DNA of 51,322 nt from an uncultured Ruminococcus sp. (GTDB taxonomy: Bacteria > Bacillota > Clostridia > Oscillospirales > Ruminococcaceae), in NCBI GenBank assembly GCA_900539095.1, contig UQAR01000006.1, positions 1 to 51,322 on the forward strand. The letters are read 5' to 3'. A program made the translations under genes and the position numbers. Under the pieces are notes generated by a model. That model was given only the letters and a program-made list of their open reading frames with translations. It did not search any database and was not told the DNA's origin. Shown here in pieces: positions 1 to 8,448 of the stretch (within the stretch, counting starts at the first letter, position 1; each line of letters opens with the position of its first letter).

Positions 1-50
1 GATCTACACCGTCTAATTCGTCGGCAGCGTCAGATGTGTATAAGAGACAG
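1..50. other. Illumina Nextera i5-side adapter (not genomic)
   Basis: Bases 1-9 match the end of the P5 adapter, 10-17 (CGTCTAAT) match an i5 index that I recall as S510, 18-31 are the Read 1 adapter stem, and 32-50 are the 19-bp Tn5 mosaic end AGATGTGTATAAGAGACAG. Genomic sequence starts at about base 51. Confidence 0.98.
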
Positions 51-334
51 TATAACACATATCATAACATTATAATTATAAACTGTTTTTTTAGATACGT
101 CAATAACAAATTATGAACAACTCTTGATGAATTTAAACATTTGAAGAATTTTTCACAAGTTTTACGGCGTTATTTAATATTATGTGTCTATTTTTGAAAA
201 TGTCTTGCAAAAATTAAAATATAAAACAAATGATAAATAAAAGGCGTTTTCAGATATTGACAAATATGAGATAAAGCGGTTCGGATATATTCGGACGGCT
301 ATGTATAAATATAACCACAAAGGAGAAGAATTTT
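51..334. other. AT-rich region upstream of fabD
   Basis: No credible coding frame was seen. It is very AT-rich and presumably carries the fabD promoter. A TTGACA lies at 257-262 but has no good -10 at the right spacing. A TATAAA lies near 305. A clear ribosome binding site (AAAGGAG) precedes fabD. The true upstream neighbour is lost at the contig end. Confidence 0.5.
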
Positions 335-1258
335 ATGTCAAAAAATATTTTTTTGTTTTCAGGTCAGGGCTCACAGTATGTAGGCATGGCGAAAGAGCTT
401 TGCGAGAAGTATGAGGCTGCGAATGCGGTTTTCAATACAGCTGAAAAGGTTCTGGGCTATGATCTGAGGACGGTCACATTTGACGGTCCTGATACTGAGC
501 TTAACAAAACTGTAAATTCACAGCCTGCTATAATGGCTTGCTCACTGGCTGCTTTTGAGGCTGCAAAGGCTGAGGGCATCACATTTGACGGCGTGGCAGG
601 TCACTCACTTGGCGAATATGCTGCAATGGTAGCAGCAGGCGTTGTGACGATAGAGGACGGTTTCAAGCTTATCAAGGCAAGAGCAGCAGCTATGCAGAAA
701 GCAGCTGAGGCTAACAGCGGTTCGATGTACGCTATAATCGGTCTGCCTGCGGAAGAAGTTGAAAAGATATGCGAAGAAACTGAGGGATATGTTGTTCCTG
801 TAAACTACAACTCCGCTGTTCAGACTGTTATCGCAGGCGACACAGAGGCTTGCGAGGCTGCTGCGGCAAAGTTTGCGGAGATGAAGAAAAAGGCTATAAA
901 GCTCAACGTTGCGTCTGCTTTCCACTCAAAGCTCATGCAGACTGCGGCTGATGAATTTATCGAAACTGCAAAGACAGTTGAATTCAAGGCTGCAAATGTT
1001 GATTTCTACTCAAACGTTCTTGGAACAAAGCTTGAGGATTTCTCTGATATGCCTGATATGCTTGCTAAGCACATCGTTTCACCTGTCAAGTTCACATCAG
1101 AGCTTGCAGAAATGGAAAAGGCAGGCTATGAGAACTTTATCGAGCTTGGTCCTAACAAGGTGCTCACTGGTCTTGTAAAAAAGACGCTCAAGGGCAAAAA
1201 CGCTGTGAACATTGAAAACACAGCCACAATGGAAAAGGCACTTGCCTCTCTCGGCTAA
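335..1258 (+). CDS. fabD: Malonyl-CoA:ACP transacylase
   Basis: Transfers malonyl from CoA to acyl carrier protein for type II fatty-acid synthesis in the cytoplasm. The 307 residues match the usual FabD length. Seen: GQGSQ at 10-14 (oxyanion-hole loop), GHSLGE at 89-94 with nucleophile Ser91, and the catalytic His197 in the AFHS motif. The ATG start is 7 bases after AAAGGAGAAG. FabD usually sits in a fab cluster, but here the following genes are a lipoprotein, a deaminase and aroE/aroK, so any fab partners must lie upstream of the contig end or elsewhere. Confidence 0.95.
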   Translation: MSKNIFLFSGQGSQYVGMAKELCEKYEAANAVFNTAEKVLGYDLRTVTFDGPDTELNKTVNSQPAIMACSLAAFEAAKAEGITFDGVAGHSLGEYAAMVAAGVVTIEDGFKLIKARAAAMQKAAEANSGSMYAIIGLPAEEVEKICEETEGYVVPVNYNSAVQTVIAGDTEACEAAAAKFAEMKKKAIKLNVASAFHSKLMQTAADEFIETAKTVEFKAANVDFYSNVLGTKLEDFSDMPDMLAKHIVSPVKFTSELAEMEKAGYENFIELGPNKVLTGLVKKTLKGKNAVNIENTATMEKALASLG

Positions 1259-1276
1259 AGGAAAAAGGGAAGAAAA

Positions 1277-1801
1277 ATGAGAAGTATCACAAGGACTGTA
1301 TGGGCTGTTATTGCGGCGGCAATGATTATTTGTCTGACGGCCTGCGGAAAATGTGCGTGGGAGATAAAGATAGGCGACAAGGACATTGATATTCCCTGCA
1401 CCCTTGAGGACTTGGGCGATGAATATGACTACACCTTTGATTATCCTTTTTCGGGCAACTCCAACGGCAAGGGAATATTCTCGGTGACGCTTATGCAGAA
1501 TGATGACATAATAGGCACTGTAAAGGTAGAGGCGGACAGCAAGGATAAGATAGACAGGAAGTCGAAGATACGCCGGCTCAGCATAGCAAAGAGCGTATCG
1601 GACAAAGACGACATGAGCATTGCAGGGGTAAAATGCGGTGCTGACAAATCGGAAGTGAAAAAGGTATTCGGCGAGCCTGACAATCCTGACGCAAGTGCGT
1701 GGAAATACAAGAAAAGGGGCTTTACGGCGATATTCTTTTTTGATGATGAAAACAAGGTGACAATGCTGAGCATATCAGACATTGACGATGAGGAAACCTG
1801 A
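1277..1801 (+). CDS. Putative lipoprotein of unknown function
   Basis: I do not recognise a named family. The N-terminus is a lipoprotein signal peptide: a basic start, a hydrophobic stretch at about 8-20, and the lipobox L20-T21-A22-C23, so the mature protein should be lipid-anchored outside the membrane. The remaining 150 residues are charged and lysine/aspartate-rich. The stretch at about 130-155 (GADKSEVKKVFGEPD) resembles the short motif seen in BamE/SmpA-like or PepSY-like lipoprotein folds; this is only a visual likeness. It starts 18 bases after fabD, behind a purine-rich AAAGGGAAG, so the two are probably co-transcribed. Confidence 0.75.
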   Translation: MRSITRTVWAVIAAAMIICLTACGKCAWEIKIGDKDIDIPCTLEDLGDEYDYTFDYPFSGNSNGKGIFSVTLMQNDDIIGTVKVEADSKDKIDRKSKIRRLSIAKSVSDKDDMSIAGVKCGADKSEVKKVFGEPDNPDASAWKYKKRGFTAIFFFDDENKVTMLSISDIDDEET

Positions 1802-1819
1802 TAAAAAGGCGGTGCAAAA

Positions 1820-2299
1820 ATGAAACGCAAAGATTACATATCATGGGACGAATATTTTATGGGTATCTCCCTGCTTTCAGCACAGAGGAGCAAAGACTCG
1901 AACACTCAGGTGGGGGCGTGCATAGTTTCGCAGGACAACAAGATACTGTCGGTGGGATACAACGGTATGCCTACAGGCTGTTCTGATGACGAAATGCCTT
2001 GGGACAGGAACGGTGAGTTTCTTGACACAAAATATCCCTTTGTGTGCCACGCAGAGCTGAACGCCATTCTCAATCATGCGGCAGGAAATCTGCAAAACGC
2101 TAAGATATATGTTTCACTTTTTCCATGCAACGAATGTGCAAAGGCTATCATTCAAAGCGGCATAAAGGAAGTCGTTTACTGGGAGGACAAATACGCTGAC
2201 ACTGACGGAGTGAAGGCCTCAAAGAAAATGTTTGAACTGACGGGGGTAAAGATACGCAGGTATATACCTACTGACCGTGAGATAACTATAAGGCTGTAA
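1820..2299 (+). CDS. dCMP deaminase family protein (cytidine/deoxycytidylate deaminase fold)
   Basis: A zinc-dependent deaminase, most likely converting dCMP to dUMP for thymidylate synthesis. The zinc site is visible: C76-H77-A78-E79 (His ligand, Glu proton shuttle) and P102-C103-N104-E105-C106 (the two Cys ligands). The 159-residue length and the conserved N-terminal W-D-E-Y-F plus R-S-K-D-x-x-T-Q-V-G segments fit the dCMP deaminase/ComEB group rather than short cytidine deaminases. The ATG follows an AAAGGCGG site, 18 bases after the lipoprotein gene. A palindromic repeat lies just downstream at 2340. Confidence 0.9.
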   Translation: MKRKDYISWDEYFMGISLLSAQRSKDSNTQVGACIVSQDNKILSVGYNGMPTGCSDDEMPWDRNGEFLDTKYPFVCHAELNAILNHAAGNLQNAKIYVSLFPCNECAKAIIQSGIKEVVYWEDKYADTDGVKASKKMFELTGVKIRRYIPTDREITIRL

Positions 2300-2339
2300 A
2301 AGGCAATTATCCTGCCAAAACGGTTTCAGGCGACAATGC

Positions 2340-2362
2340 GGGCGAACGCTGTTCGCCCCTAC
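2340..2362 (+). repeat. Dispersed palindrome, GAAC type
   Basis: Perfect inverted repeat GGGCGAAC-GCT-GTTCGCCC followed by CTAC, in the gap between the deaminase gene and aroE. It is one of about a dozen related intergenic copies in this window; strand is set by the CTAC tail. Confidence 0.9.
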
Positions 2363-2463
2363 TGTACATTGTGCGGTTATTAAGGTTTGTGCAATAAATT
2401 GCAAGTTGCCCCTACAGATATACATTATGATATACAGAAATTTTTTATAAGAAGGAATGTAAA

Positions 2464-3312
2464 ATGTCAAGAAAATACGCTATACTGGGAGAAACGCTTA
2501 AACACACTATGTCTCCGCCTATTCACGCTAGGCTTTTTGAACTGAAAAACCGTGAATACGAGTACGAGATACTGGAGGTAAAGCCTGAGGAACTTAAAGA
2601 CAAGGCGGAGTATCTTAATTCTCTTAACGGCTACAACATCACTATCCCTCACAAGATAGGCATTATCGACTACACTGACGAGCTTGACCAGTCGGCAAAG
2701 CGTTATCACTCTGTGAACTGCGTTGACAACAAGAACGGCAAGCACATTGGCTACAACACGGACTGTGACGGTTTTCTCAGAACTGTTCGTGCAATGAACA
2801 TCGACTTCACAGGAAAGATACTGCTCATAGGCTGTGGCGGAGTAGGCAGAATGATGGCTATAGAGGCGGCTCTTGCCGGTGCTGACCTTTACATTGCGGT
2901 GCTGGAGAGCGATATGCCTTTGGCTAAGCAGGTAGAGAAAGAGATAAAGGCTATGAAGTCTGACGCTAGGATAACTATCGTTCTCAACACTGAGATACCG
3001 ACTGACGTTCACTACAATCTGCTTATGAACGCTTGTCCGGTGGGAATGTATCCTAAGACAAACGCCTGCCCTGTTCCTGATGAAGTAATCGAGGCGAGCG
3101 GTGCGGTATTTGACGTTATATACAATCCTCGTGAAACTCTGCTCATGCAGAAAGCTAAGGCTATGGGCAAGAACGCTGTAGGCGGCATGGCAATGCTCGT
3201 TTGGCAGGCTGTTTCCGCTCATGAGATATGGGACGGCGACGAGTATACAGACGAGGAAGTTCAGTCTATCATAGACGAAATGGAGATCGCTGTGGAGAAG
3301 GATTTTAAGTAA
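2464..3312 (+). CDS. aroE: Shikimate dehydrogenase
   Basis: Reduces 3-dehydroshikimate to shikimate with NADPH in the chorismate pathway. Seen: an N-terminal substrate loop of the S-P-x-x-H type (T15-M-S-P-P-I-H), catalytic Lys64 in N-I-T-I-P-H-K, SVN at 83-85, N-T-D with catalytic Asp100, and a Rossmann G-C-G-G-V-G loop at about 123-128. The 282-residue length is normal. The ATG follows AAGGAATG. The next gene is aroK, two consecutive steps of the same pathway, but the gap between them holds a composite palindromic element that may uncouple or terminate transcription. Confidence 0.93.
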   Translation: MSRKYAILGETLKHTMSPPIHARLFELKNREYEYEILEVKPEELKDKAEYLNSLNGYNITIPHKIGIIDYTDELDQSAKRYHSVNCVDNKNGKHIGYNTDCDGFLRTVRAMNIDFTGKILLIGCGGVGRMMAIEAALAGADLYIAVLESDMPLAKQVEKEIKAMKSDARITIVLNTEIPTDVHYNLLMNACPVGMYPKTNACPVPDEVIEASGAVFDVIYNPRETLLMQKAKAMGKNAVGGMAMLVWQAVSAHEIWDGDEYTDEEVQSIIDEMEIAVEKDFK

Positions 3313-3320
3313 AGCATACT

Positions 3321-3435
3321 GTAAGGGCGACCTTTGGTCGCCCGAAAATATCAACATATGAGAATGTCAGAAACAAAGCTTGTTGGATAAACATACCATG
3401 CGTAGGAAAAACGGGCGAACGCTGTTCGCCCCTAC
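3321..3435. repeat. Composite 115-bp element with terminal inverted repeats (two palindromes)
   Basis: Begins GTAAGGGCGACC-TTT-GGTCGCCC (3321-3343) and ends GGGCGAAC-GCT-GTTCGCCCCTAC (3413-3435). The outer ends are inverted copies of each other (GTAAGGGCGA against TCGCCCCTAC) around about 70 bp of non-coding DNA. It occupies nearly the whole aroE-aroK gap. No clear target duplication is seen. Confidence 0.75.
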
Positions 3436-3474
3436 ATTAGTTTGGTAAAATACATTATAATAAGGATAGTAAAT

Positions 3475-3999
3475 ATGAGACCAATATTTTTGTGCGGCTT
3501 TATGGGCTGCGGAAAATCCACTGTGGGAAAGATACTGGCAAAGAAAATGGGCTGCCAGTGTGTTGACCTTGACAAGTATATTGAAGGCACGGCAGGAATG
3601 AGCATACCTGAGATATTCGACAAATACGGCGAGGAGCATTTCAGAAAGCTTGAAACCGAGGCTCTTGCGGCGTTTGCGGACATCGGCGGCGTTGTTGCAA
3701 CAGGCGGCGGAGCGTTGCTTTCGGAGCAAAACGGCGAGGTGGCAAAAAAGTCGGGCATGGTGGTCTTTATAGACACATACTTCAACACCTGCTATGAACG
3801 CATCAAGGACGACCCTAACAGACCTATTGCTTACAACTCCACCCGTGAACAGCTTTCAGAGCGTTTTGACTACCGCAGACCTTTATATCTTGCTCACTCG
3901 CACTATGCTATAAGCGGCGGTTATCCGCCTATCGTTATTGCGGCAAAGATACAAAAGCTGTATAAAAAATTCGATTTCGAGCAGGGAAAAGGCGTTTGA
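3475..3999 (+). CDS. aroK: Shikimate kinase
   Basis: Phosphorylates shikimate with ATP in the aromatic amino-acid pathway. P-loop G8-F-M-G-C-G-K-S-T16, D31-L-D33 (Mg and shikimate contacts), Arg57 in the F-R-K-L-E segment, and the G-G-G loop at about 77-79 are all visible. The ATG at 3475 is chosen because AAGGATAG sits 5 bases upstream. An in-frame TTG at 3442 lacks a ribosome binding site and would add 11 atypical residues. The resulting 174 residues match the family. The composite palindrome ends 39 bases before the start. Confidence 0.92.
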   Translation: MRPIFLCGFMGCGKSTVGKILAKKMGCQCVDLDKYIEGTAGMSIPEIFDKYGEEHFRKLETEALAAFADIGGVVATGGGALLSEQNGEVAKKSGMVVFIDTYFNTCYERIKDDPNRPIAYNSTREQLSERFDYRRPLYLAHSHYAISGGYPPIVIAAKIQKLYKKFDFEQGKGV

Positions 4000-4013
4000 T
4001 ATAGCACTTCCCT

Positions 4014-4036
4014 GTAGGTGAGAACAGTGTTCGCCC
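4014..4036 (-). repeat. Degenerate dispersed palindrome copy
   Basis: A decayed GAAC-type copy: leading GTAGG, an imperfect left arm (GTGAGAAC), loop AGT and an intact right arm GTTCGCCC, immediately after aroK. Confidence 0.6.
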
Positions 4037-4064
4037 GTTGATTCGATACTATTTCGACACTTTC

Positions 4065-4098
4065 AAGCAGGTACAAAAATGTGCCTGCTTTTTGTTTT
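4065..4098 (+). terminator. Rho-independent terminator after aroK
   Basis: Stem AAGCAGGTAC / GTGCCTGCTT (10 bp with one G-U) and loop AAAAAT, then a T-rich tract. It ends the aro transcript before the MFS gene. Confidence 0.85.
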
Positions 4099-4141
4099 GC
4101 GGCGTAACATATTTTCAACAATGATTTCACAAACTATCCCC

Positions 4142-4170
4142 TTGACTTTGCATTGCCGCTGTGATATACT
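4142..4170 (+). promoter_or_regulatory. Sigma-A type promoter for the MFS gene
   Basis: TTGACT (4142-4147), a 17-bp spacer, then TATACT (4165-4170), 34 bases before the MFS start codon. Confidence 0.75.
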
Positions 4171-4203
4171 GCAATAAGTTTTCATAGGAAACGGGGTTTT
4201 ATA

Positions 4204-5358
4204 ATGTATACACTGCTTTTGACTGTTATTTATCTTGCTTTTATTAGCCTTGGTCTGCCTGATTCCCTTTTGGGTTCGGCTTGGCCTACTATCCGTGTGG
4301 ATTTTGATGTTCCGCTGTCTTATATGGGGATAGTTTCAATGATAATCGCAGGAGGAACGATAATATCAGGTCTTATGTCTGAACGGCTCACGAAAAAGTT
4401 CGGCACAAGGGCTGTTGTGGTGGTGAGCGTTCTTCTTACTGCGGTGGCACTGTTCGGCTTTTCGACTGTGGGACACTTCTGGCAGATGTGCCTATGGGGT
4501 ATCCCTTACGGTCTTGGTGCGGGTGCTATCGACGCTGCTCTCAACAACTATGTTGCACTTTACTACAATTCAAGGCACATGAGCTGGCTGCACTGCTTTT
4601 GGGGCGTTGGCACTATCGTCAGCCCTTACATAATGAGCTACGCACTGACCCACTCATCATGGTCGGGAGGCTACAGAATCGTTTCATACATACAGTTCGG
4701 GATACTTGCGGTACTTCTTTGTGCACTGCCTCTTTGGAAGATAAACAAAGACCCCGGTGCTGCGGAAGAGGACAAGCCTCTCCTTGGTCTGCGTGGTGCA
4801 CTGAAGATAAAGGGCGTGCCAACTTTGCTCATAGGCTTTTACGCATACTGTGCTGCTGAAGCGACCACCATGCTGTGGGCGAGCAGCTATCTCGAGGGCA
4901 CAAGGGGCATATCAAAAGACAAGGCGGCTGCCTTTGGTTCGCTTTTCTTTATCGGAATAACGGTCGGACGTTTCCTTTCGGGATTTATTTCAGACAAGCT
5001 TGGGGACAACAGAATGATACGCCTTGGAACTGCCGTTGCTCTGTTTGGCGTTATCCTTATTACACTGCCTATTGGTCATGCCTCGATGATAGGCTTTGTT
5101 ATAATAGGTCTTGGCTGTGCACCTGTTTATCCTTGCATAATCCACTCAACGCCGTCAAACTTCGGTGCTGAAAATTCTCAGGGCATAATAGGCATACAAA
5201 TGGCGAGTGCTTATGTGGGTTCAACATTCATGCCGCCTGTTTTCGGCCTTTTGGCAAACAATGTGAGCCTTAGGCTGATGCCTTTATATCTTGCGTTCTT
5301 CTTTATTCTTCTGCTCGTTATGATATCAAAGACTGAAAAGCTTTGTCACAATAAATAA
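4204..5358 (+). CDS. Major facilitator superfamily transporter
   Basis: A 384-residue integral membrane protein with about 12 hydrophobic segments. The MFS loop 2-3 signature is present in a form like S-E-R-L-T-K-K-F-G-T-R after the second helix, and a G-R-F-L-S-G-F-I-S-D-K-L-G-D repeat of it follows helix 8. Substrate is not predictable from sequence; the family covers sugars, drugs and organic acids. It stands alone with its own promoter upstream and a terminator downstream. The ATG at 4204 is preceded by only a weak GGAAACGGGG site. Confidence 0.88.
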   Translation: MYTLLLTVIYLAFISLGLPDSLLGSAWPTIRVDFDVPLSYMGIVSMIIAGGTIISGLMSERLTKKFGTRAVVVVSVLLTAVALFGFSTVGHFWQMCLWGIPYGLGAGAIDAALNNYVALYYNSRHMSWLHCFWGVGTIVSPYIMSYALTHSSWSGGYRIVSYIQFGILAVLLCALPLWKINKDPGAAEEDKPLLGLRGALKIKGVPTLLIGFYAYCAAEATTMLWASSYLEGTRGISKDKAAAFGSLFFIGITVGRFLSGFISDKLGDNRMIRLGTAVALFGVILITLPIGHASMIGFVIIGLGCAPVYPCIIHSTPSNFGAENSQGIIGIQMASAYVGSTFMPPVFGLLANNVSLRLMPLYLAFFFILLLVMISKTEKLCHNK

Positions 5359-5406
5359 AAAAAAGCCGTATGGTCGGGTAGTTTTTGCCCTTATCCTGCG
5401 GCTTTT
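5359..5406 (+). terminator. Rho-independent terminator after the MFS gene
   Basis: A-tract, then stem AAAGCCGTA / TGCGGCTTT enclosing a smaller GGG/CCC hairpin, followed by T5. The A- and T-tracts make it potentially bidirectional. Confidence 0.8.
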
Positions 5407-5797
5407 TGCTATGCAAATTTAGCATACAGCATATAAAATGCTACACGTTTTGGTGTGCTGGCTTTTTAGCACGATGAATTATAAACAAGCAATTAACAAA
5501 GCACTATAAATGTGCCTATTTACTGCATTTTCAAGTCTTTTTAAACAATTAAAACAGCGTTAACACTGTAAAATTAGGCATTGTGGCACAATCTTGCAGA
5601 AAAACATAATTAATATTCAAACATGATTATCAATATTTCGAACGTTTTCGTGTTCATATTTTCAAAAAAAGCAGCCACGATTTTCCATTAAATCCTTTGT
5701 ATGAAATAAAACAACTATTGCAATTTATCGAAATATGTTGTATACTTAAAGATATTAAAATGTTTTGCTAAATAACAATTATGAAAGGGGACTGCAT
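5407..5797. other. Long AT-rich leader region with promoter
   Basis: About 390 bases with no coding frame. It contains a good promoter at 5718-5746 (TTGCAA, 17 bp, TATACT), about 50 bases before the start of the signalling gene. Nothing else is recognisable. Confidence 0.6.
5718..5746 (+). promoter_or_regulatory. Sigma-A type promoter for the REC-EAL gene
   Basis: TTGCAA (5718-5723), a 17-bp spacer, TATACT (5741-5746). Confidence 0.7.
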
Positions 5798-8338
5798 ATG
5801 GACAGACAAAAAACGGTGCTTGTTATTGATGACAGTGCTATGAACAGGTCGATACTCTGCGAGATATTGTGTCAAGAATATACGATAGTCGAGGCAGAGA
5901 ACGGCGTGCAGGCCCTTAAAATGCTAAAAAATGCAAAGTCAAAGGTGGACGCTATAATACTTGATATCCTAATACCTGAAATGGGCGGATATGAGTTTAT
6001 GGAGTGCATGAAAAAAGACAATAGGTTCGCTCAGATACCGGTTATAATACTTACGGAAAAGGCTGACAGGGCAAGCGAGAGAAAGGCTCTTGAAAACGGT
6101 GCGTGGGACTTTGTTTCAAAGCCTTATGACGCTGAGATAGTTAAGCTCAGGCTGAAAAACGTTATCGCAAGAAGTCAGGTATCGCTGCTCAAAGAACTTA
6201 ATCACGTTATGAACTACGACCCTCTCACGGGAGTGTATTCAAAGAACAAGTTTTTCAGTGCGTCAAAAACTCTGCTCACCTCAAACCCTGACAAGAAGTT
6301 TGCTTTTCTCAGGCTTGACATTGACCGATTCAAGCTTATAAATTCATTTTTCGGAAATGTGGGCGGCGACAAGCTGATTAAGTATATGGCAAAGCATATA
6401 AGAGATTTTGCAAAGACTACTGAATGCTGCACATTCGGCAGAATAGACGCAGACGTTTTCGGCATTTTTACCCCTTATCAGGGCAAGGAACACACTATCG
6501 AACAGATAGAGCAGGCTGTGTCGAGAATGAAGGCTCTTACGCCGAACTACAACATAATGCTCGTTTACGGCGTTTATATCGTAACGGACAGAGAGCTGCC
6601 TATTTCGCAGATGTGCGACCGTGCGGCTCTTGCGGCAAAGACCGTCAAAGGTCACTACATGAAGAACTATGCTTTTTATGATGACAAAATGCGGCTTTCT
6701 CTTGAAAATGAGCAGAATATAATAAATGAAATGAGCGACGCTCTTGAAAACCACGAGTTTGTGCCTTACTATCAGCCTAAGTATGATGTAAAGACAAACA
6801 AGCCTGTGGGTGCGGAGGCTCTTGCAAGGTGGATACACCCTACCAAGGGATTTATCTCACCGGGTGTGTTTATCCCGATATTTGAGAAGAACGGCTTTAT
6901 ATCAAAGCTTGATCTCTACATATGGGAATGCGTTTGCAAGCAGCTCAAAGAATGGAAAGACCGCGGAGTTCCGCTCTTCCCTGTTTCTGTAAACGTTTCA
7001 AGGGTAAACCTTTACAACCCTAATCTTTCAAAAATAATAATCGAACTTACGAAAAAGTATGACGTTGACCCTAAGTATTTCAACATCGAGATAACGGAAA
7101 GCGTTTATACTGATAAGAACATTCTGATAGACGAGATGACGAACCAGCTCAGGAGCAACGGTTTCACCATTCTTATGGACGATTTCGGCAGCGGATATTC
7201 TTCACTGAACGTACTCAAAGACATTCAGGTGGACGTGCTCAAAATGGACATGATGTTCATGTTCAAGGCAAAATATGAGGGCCGTGCGGAAACTATCATT
7301 TCATCTGTCATCAGAATGGCAAAGTGGCTCAATATCCCTGTTATCGCAGAGGGCGTTGACAAGGCTGAGCAGGTGGATTTTCTAAGGAGCGTGGGCTGCG
7401 ACTTTATTCAGGGCTTTTATTTTGCAAAGCCTATGCCTGCAAAGGATTATGAAAAGCTTATTTCTGAGCAGGAGGAGTTTGCGGTTTCTGAAACCCGTTC
7501 GTCTGCAAATGGCCTGCTTTGGGGGAACAACAGTGGTCTGGCTGTGTCTATAGATGACATTGACCAGCCTGCAATGATACTTGAATGTTTTCCTAACGAT
7601 AACATTGAGGCCGTAAGCTCAAACAAGGCTTTCATAAGAGCATATGGCTTTGACAGCAGTATGTATGGAAAATTCAATGTTGTCAACTGCATTGATGAAG
7701 GTTACAAAGAGCTTTACACAAGCACAATAAGAAAGGTCATAGAAAACAAAGGCAGAGCCGATTGCGTTTTCAGTATGCATGATATCAACGGCAAAAAGCT
7801 TTGGTTCAGCACACATTTCAGATACATCAGTGAAACAGACATCAGCACTGTTATTGTTGCATATATTACAGATGTAACTGACATGGTGTTCATGGATCAG
7901 AGGATAAACGACTACAAGGATTATGTAAAAAATGAAACTGAACGCAGACACAATGTCCTTGTTGTCAGCGGTGATGAAGAGGCTCGCAAAGAACTTGACA
8001 GGATACTTTCACAGAACAATGATGTTTTCACGGCTGATTCTGTTGAAAACGGCAAAAAACAGCTTTCAGAGCATGAGATAGACCTTGTCTATTTTGACAT
8101 CGAGCTTATTTCAGAAAACGAGGCTTTCCCACTTGACGTTGACGGCAAAAAGCTGCCAGTCATTGCGATAATACCATCCCATGACGAGTTTAGCCGCAGG
8201 GCTGTGCTCAAGCAAAGGGTATCAGACTTTGTTATGAAACCGTTCATTGACGAAATAGTGCGTTCAAGGACTGCAAACCTTTTAAAGATAGGTATAACAG
8301 GCGTTGCGAACGAGAAATTTTTCAGCCGTTTGAAATAA
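5798..8338 (+). CDS. Response regulator / degenerate GGDEF / EAL phosphodiesterase with PAS-like and second REC-like domains
   Basis: A predicted c-di-GMP phosphodiesterase of 846 residues. Order: REC at about 5-120 (acidic D11-D12, phospho-acceptor D56, K108); GGDEF-like at about 135-295, where the signature reads D-A-D-V-F at 217-221 instead of GGDEF, so cyclase activity is probably lost; EAL at about 305-560 with E340-A-L, D461-D-F-G-S-G, K482 and E518 all present, so hydrolysis is expected; a PAS-like segment at about 590-720; and a C-terminal REC-like domain at about 725-840 (V-M-K-P-F near its end). The ATG at 5798 follows GAAAGGGG. An in-frame TTG at 5765 has no site. No histidine kinase lies next to it. 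The gene has its own promoter and terminator. Confidence 0.9.
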   Translation: MDRQKTVLVIDDSAMNRSILCEILCQEYTIVEAENGVQALKMLKNAKSKVDAIILDILIPEMGGYEFMECMKKDNRFAQIPVIILTEKADRASERKALENGAWDFVSKPYDAEIVKLRLKNVIARSQVSLLKELNHVMNYDPLTGVYSKNKFFSASKTLLTSNPDKKFAFLRLDIDRFKLINSFFGNVGGDKLIKYMAKHIRDFAKTTECCTFGRIDADVFGIFTPYQGKEHTIEQIEQAVSRMKALTPNYNIMLVYGVYIVTDRELPISQMCDRAALAAKTVKGHYMKNYAFYDDKMRLSLENEQNIINEMSDALENHEFVPYYQPKYDVKTNKPVGAEALARWIHPTKGFISPGVFIPIFEKNGFISKLDLYIWECVCKQLKEWKDRGVPLFPVSVNVSRVNLYNPNLSKIIIELTKKYDVDPKYFNIEITESVYTDKNILIDEMTNQLRSNGFTILMDDFGSGYSSLNVLKDIQVDVLKMDMMFMFKAKYEGRAETIISSVIRMAKWLNIPVIAEGVDKAEQVDFLRSVGCDFIQGFYFAKPMPAKDYEKLISEQEEFAVSETRSSANGLLWGNNSGLAVSIDDIDQPAMILECFPNDNIEAVSSNKAFIRAYGFDSSMYGKFNVVNCIDEGYKELYTSTIRKVIENKGRADCVFSMHDINGKKLWFSTHFRYISETDISTVIVAYITDVTDMVFMDQRINDYKDYVKNETERRHNVLVVSGDEEARKELDRILSQNNDVFTADSVENGKKQLSEHEIDLVYFDIELISENEAFPLDVDGKKLPVIAIIPSHDEFSRRAVLKQRVSDFVMKPFIDEIVRSRTANLLKIGITGVANEKFFSRLK

Positions 8339-8346
8339 CATACAAA

Positions 8347-8377
8347 AGTCCTCTGCAAAAAGCGGAGGGCTTTTTTT
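8347..8377 (+). terminator. Rho-independent terminator after the REC-EAL gene
   Basis: Stem GTCCTCTGC / GCGGAGGGC with an A5 loop and a T7 tail. Confidence 0.88.
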
Positions 8378-8387
8378 GCGTATGTCA

Positions 8388-8416
8388 TTGACAAAATATG
8401 CACAATCTGATATCAT
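8388..8416 (+). promoter_or_regulatory. Sigma-A type promoter for the 8449 gene
   Basis: TTGACA (8388-8393), a 17-bp spacer, TATCAT (8411-8416), about 33 bases before the start codon. Confidence 0.75.
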
Positions 8417-8448
8417 AAAAGCATAAAGTCAGAAAGCGAGGGAGAAAA

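Noticed and set aside
2219..2470. Short frames that contain V-G-A-N-S-V-R-P, here and at 3367-3729 and 21555-22217
   Set aside because: The motif is the reverse translation of the GAAC-type palindrome, not a protein domain.
2467..3357. A 296-codon frame antisense to aroE
   Set aside because: It is a codon-bias shadow of aroE on the opposite strand; it has no ribosome site and a composition unlike a real protein. The same applies to the 305-codon frame antisense to the ABC ATPase at 11341-12258.
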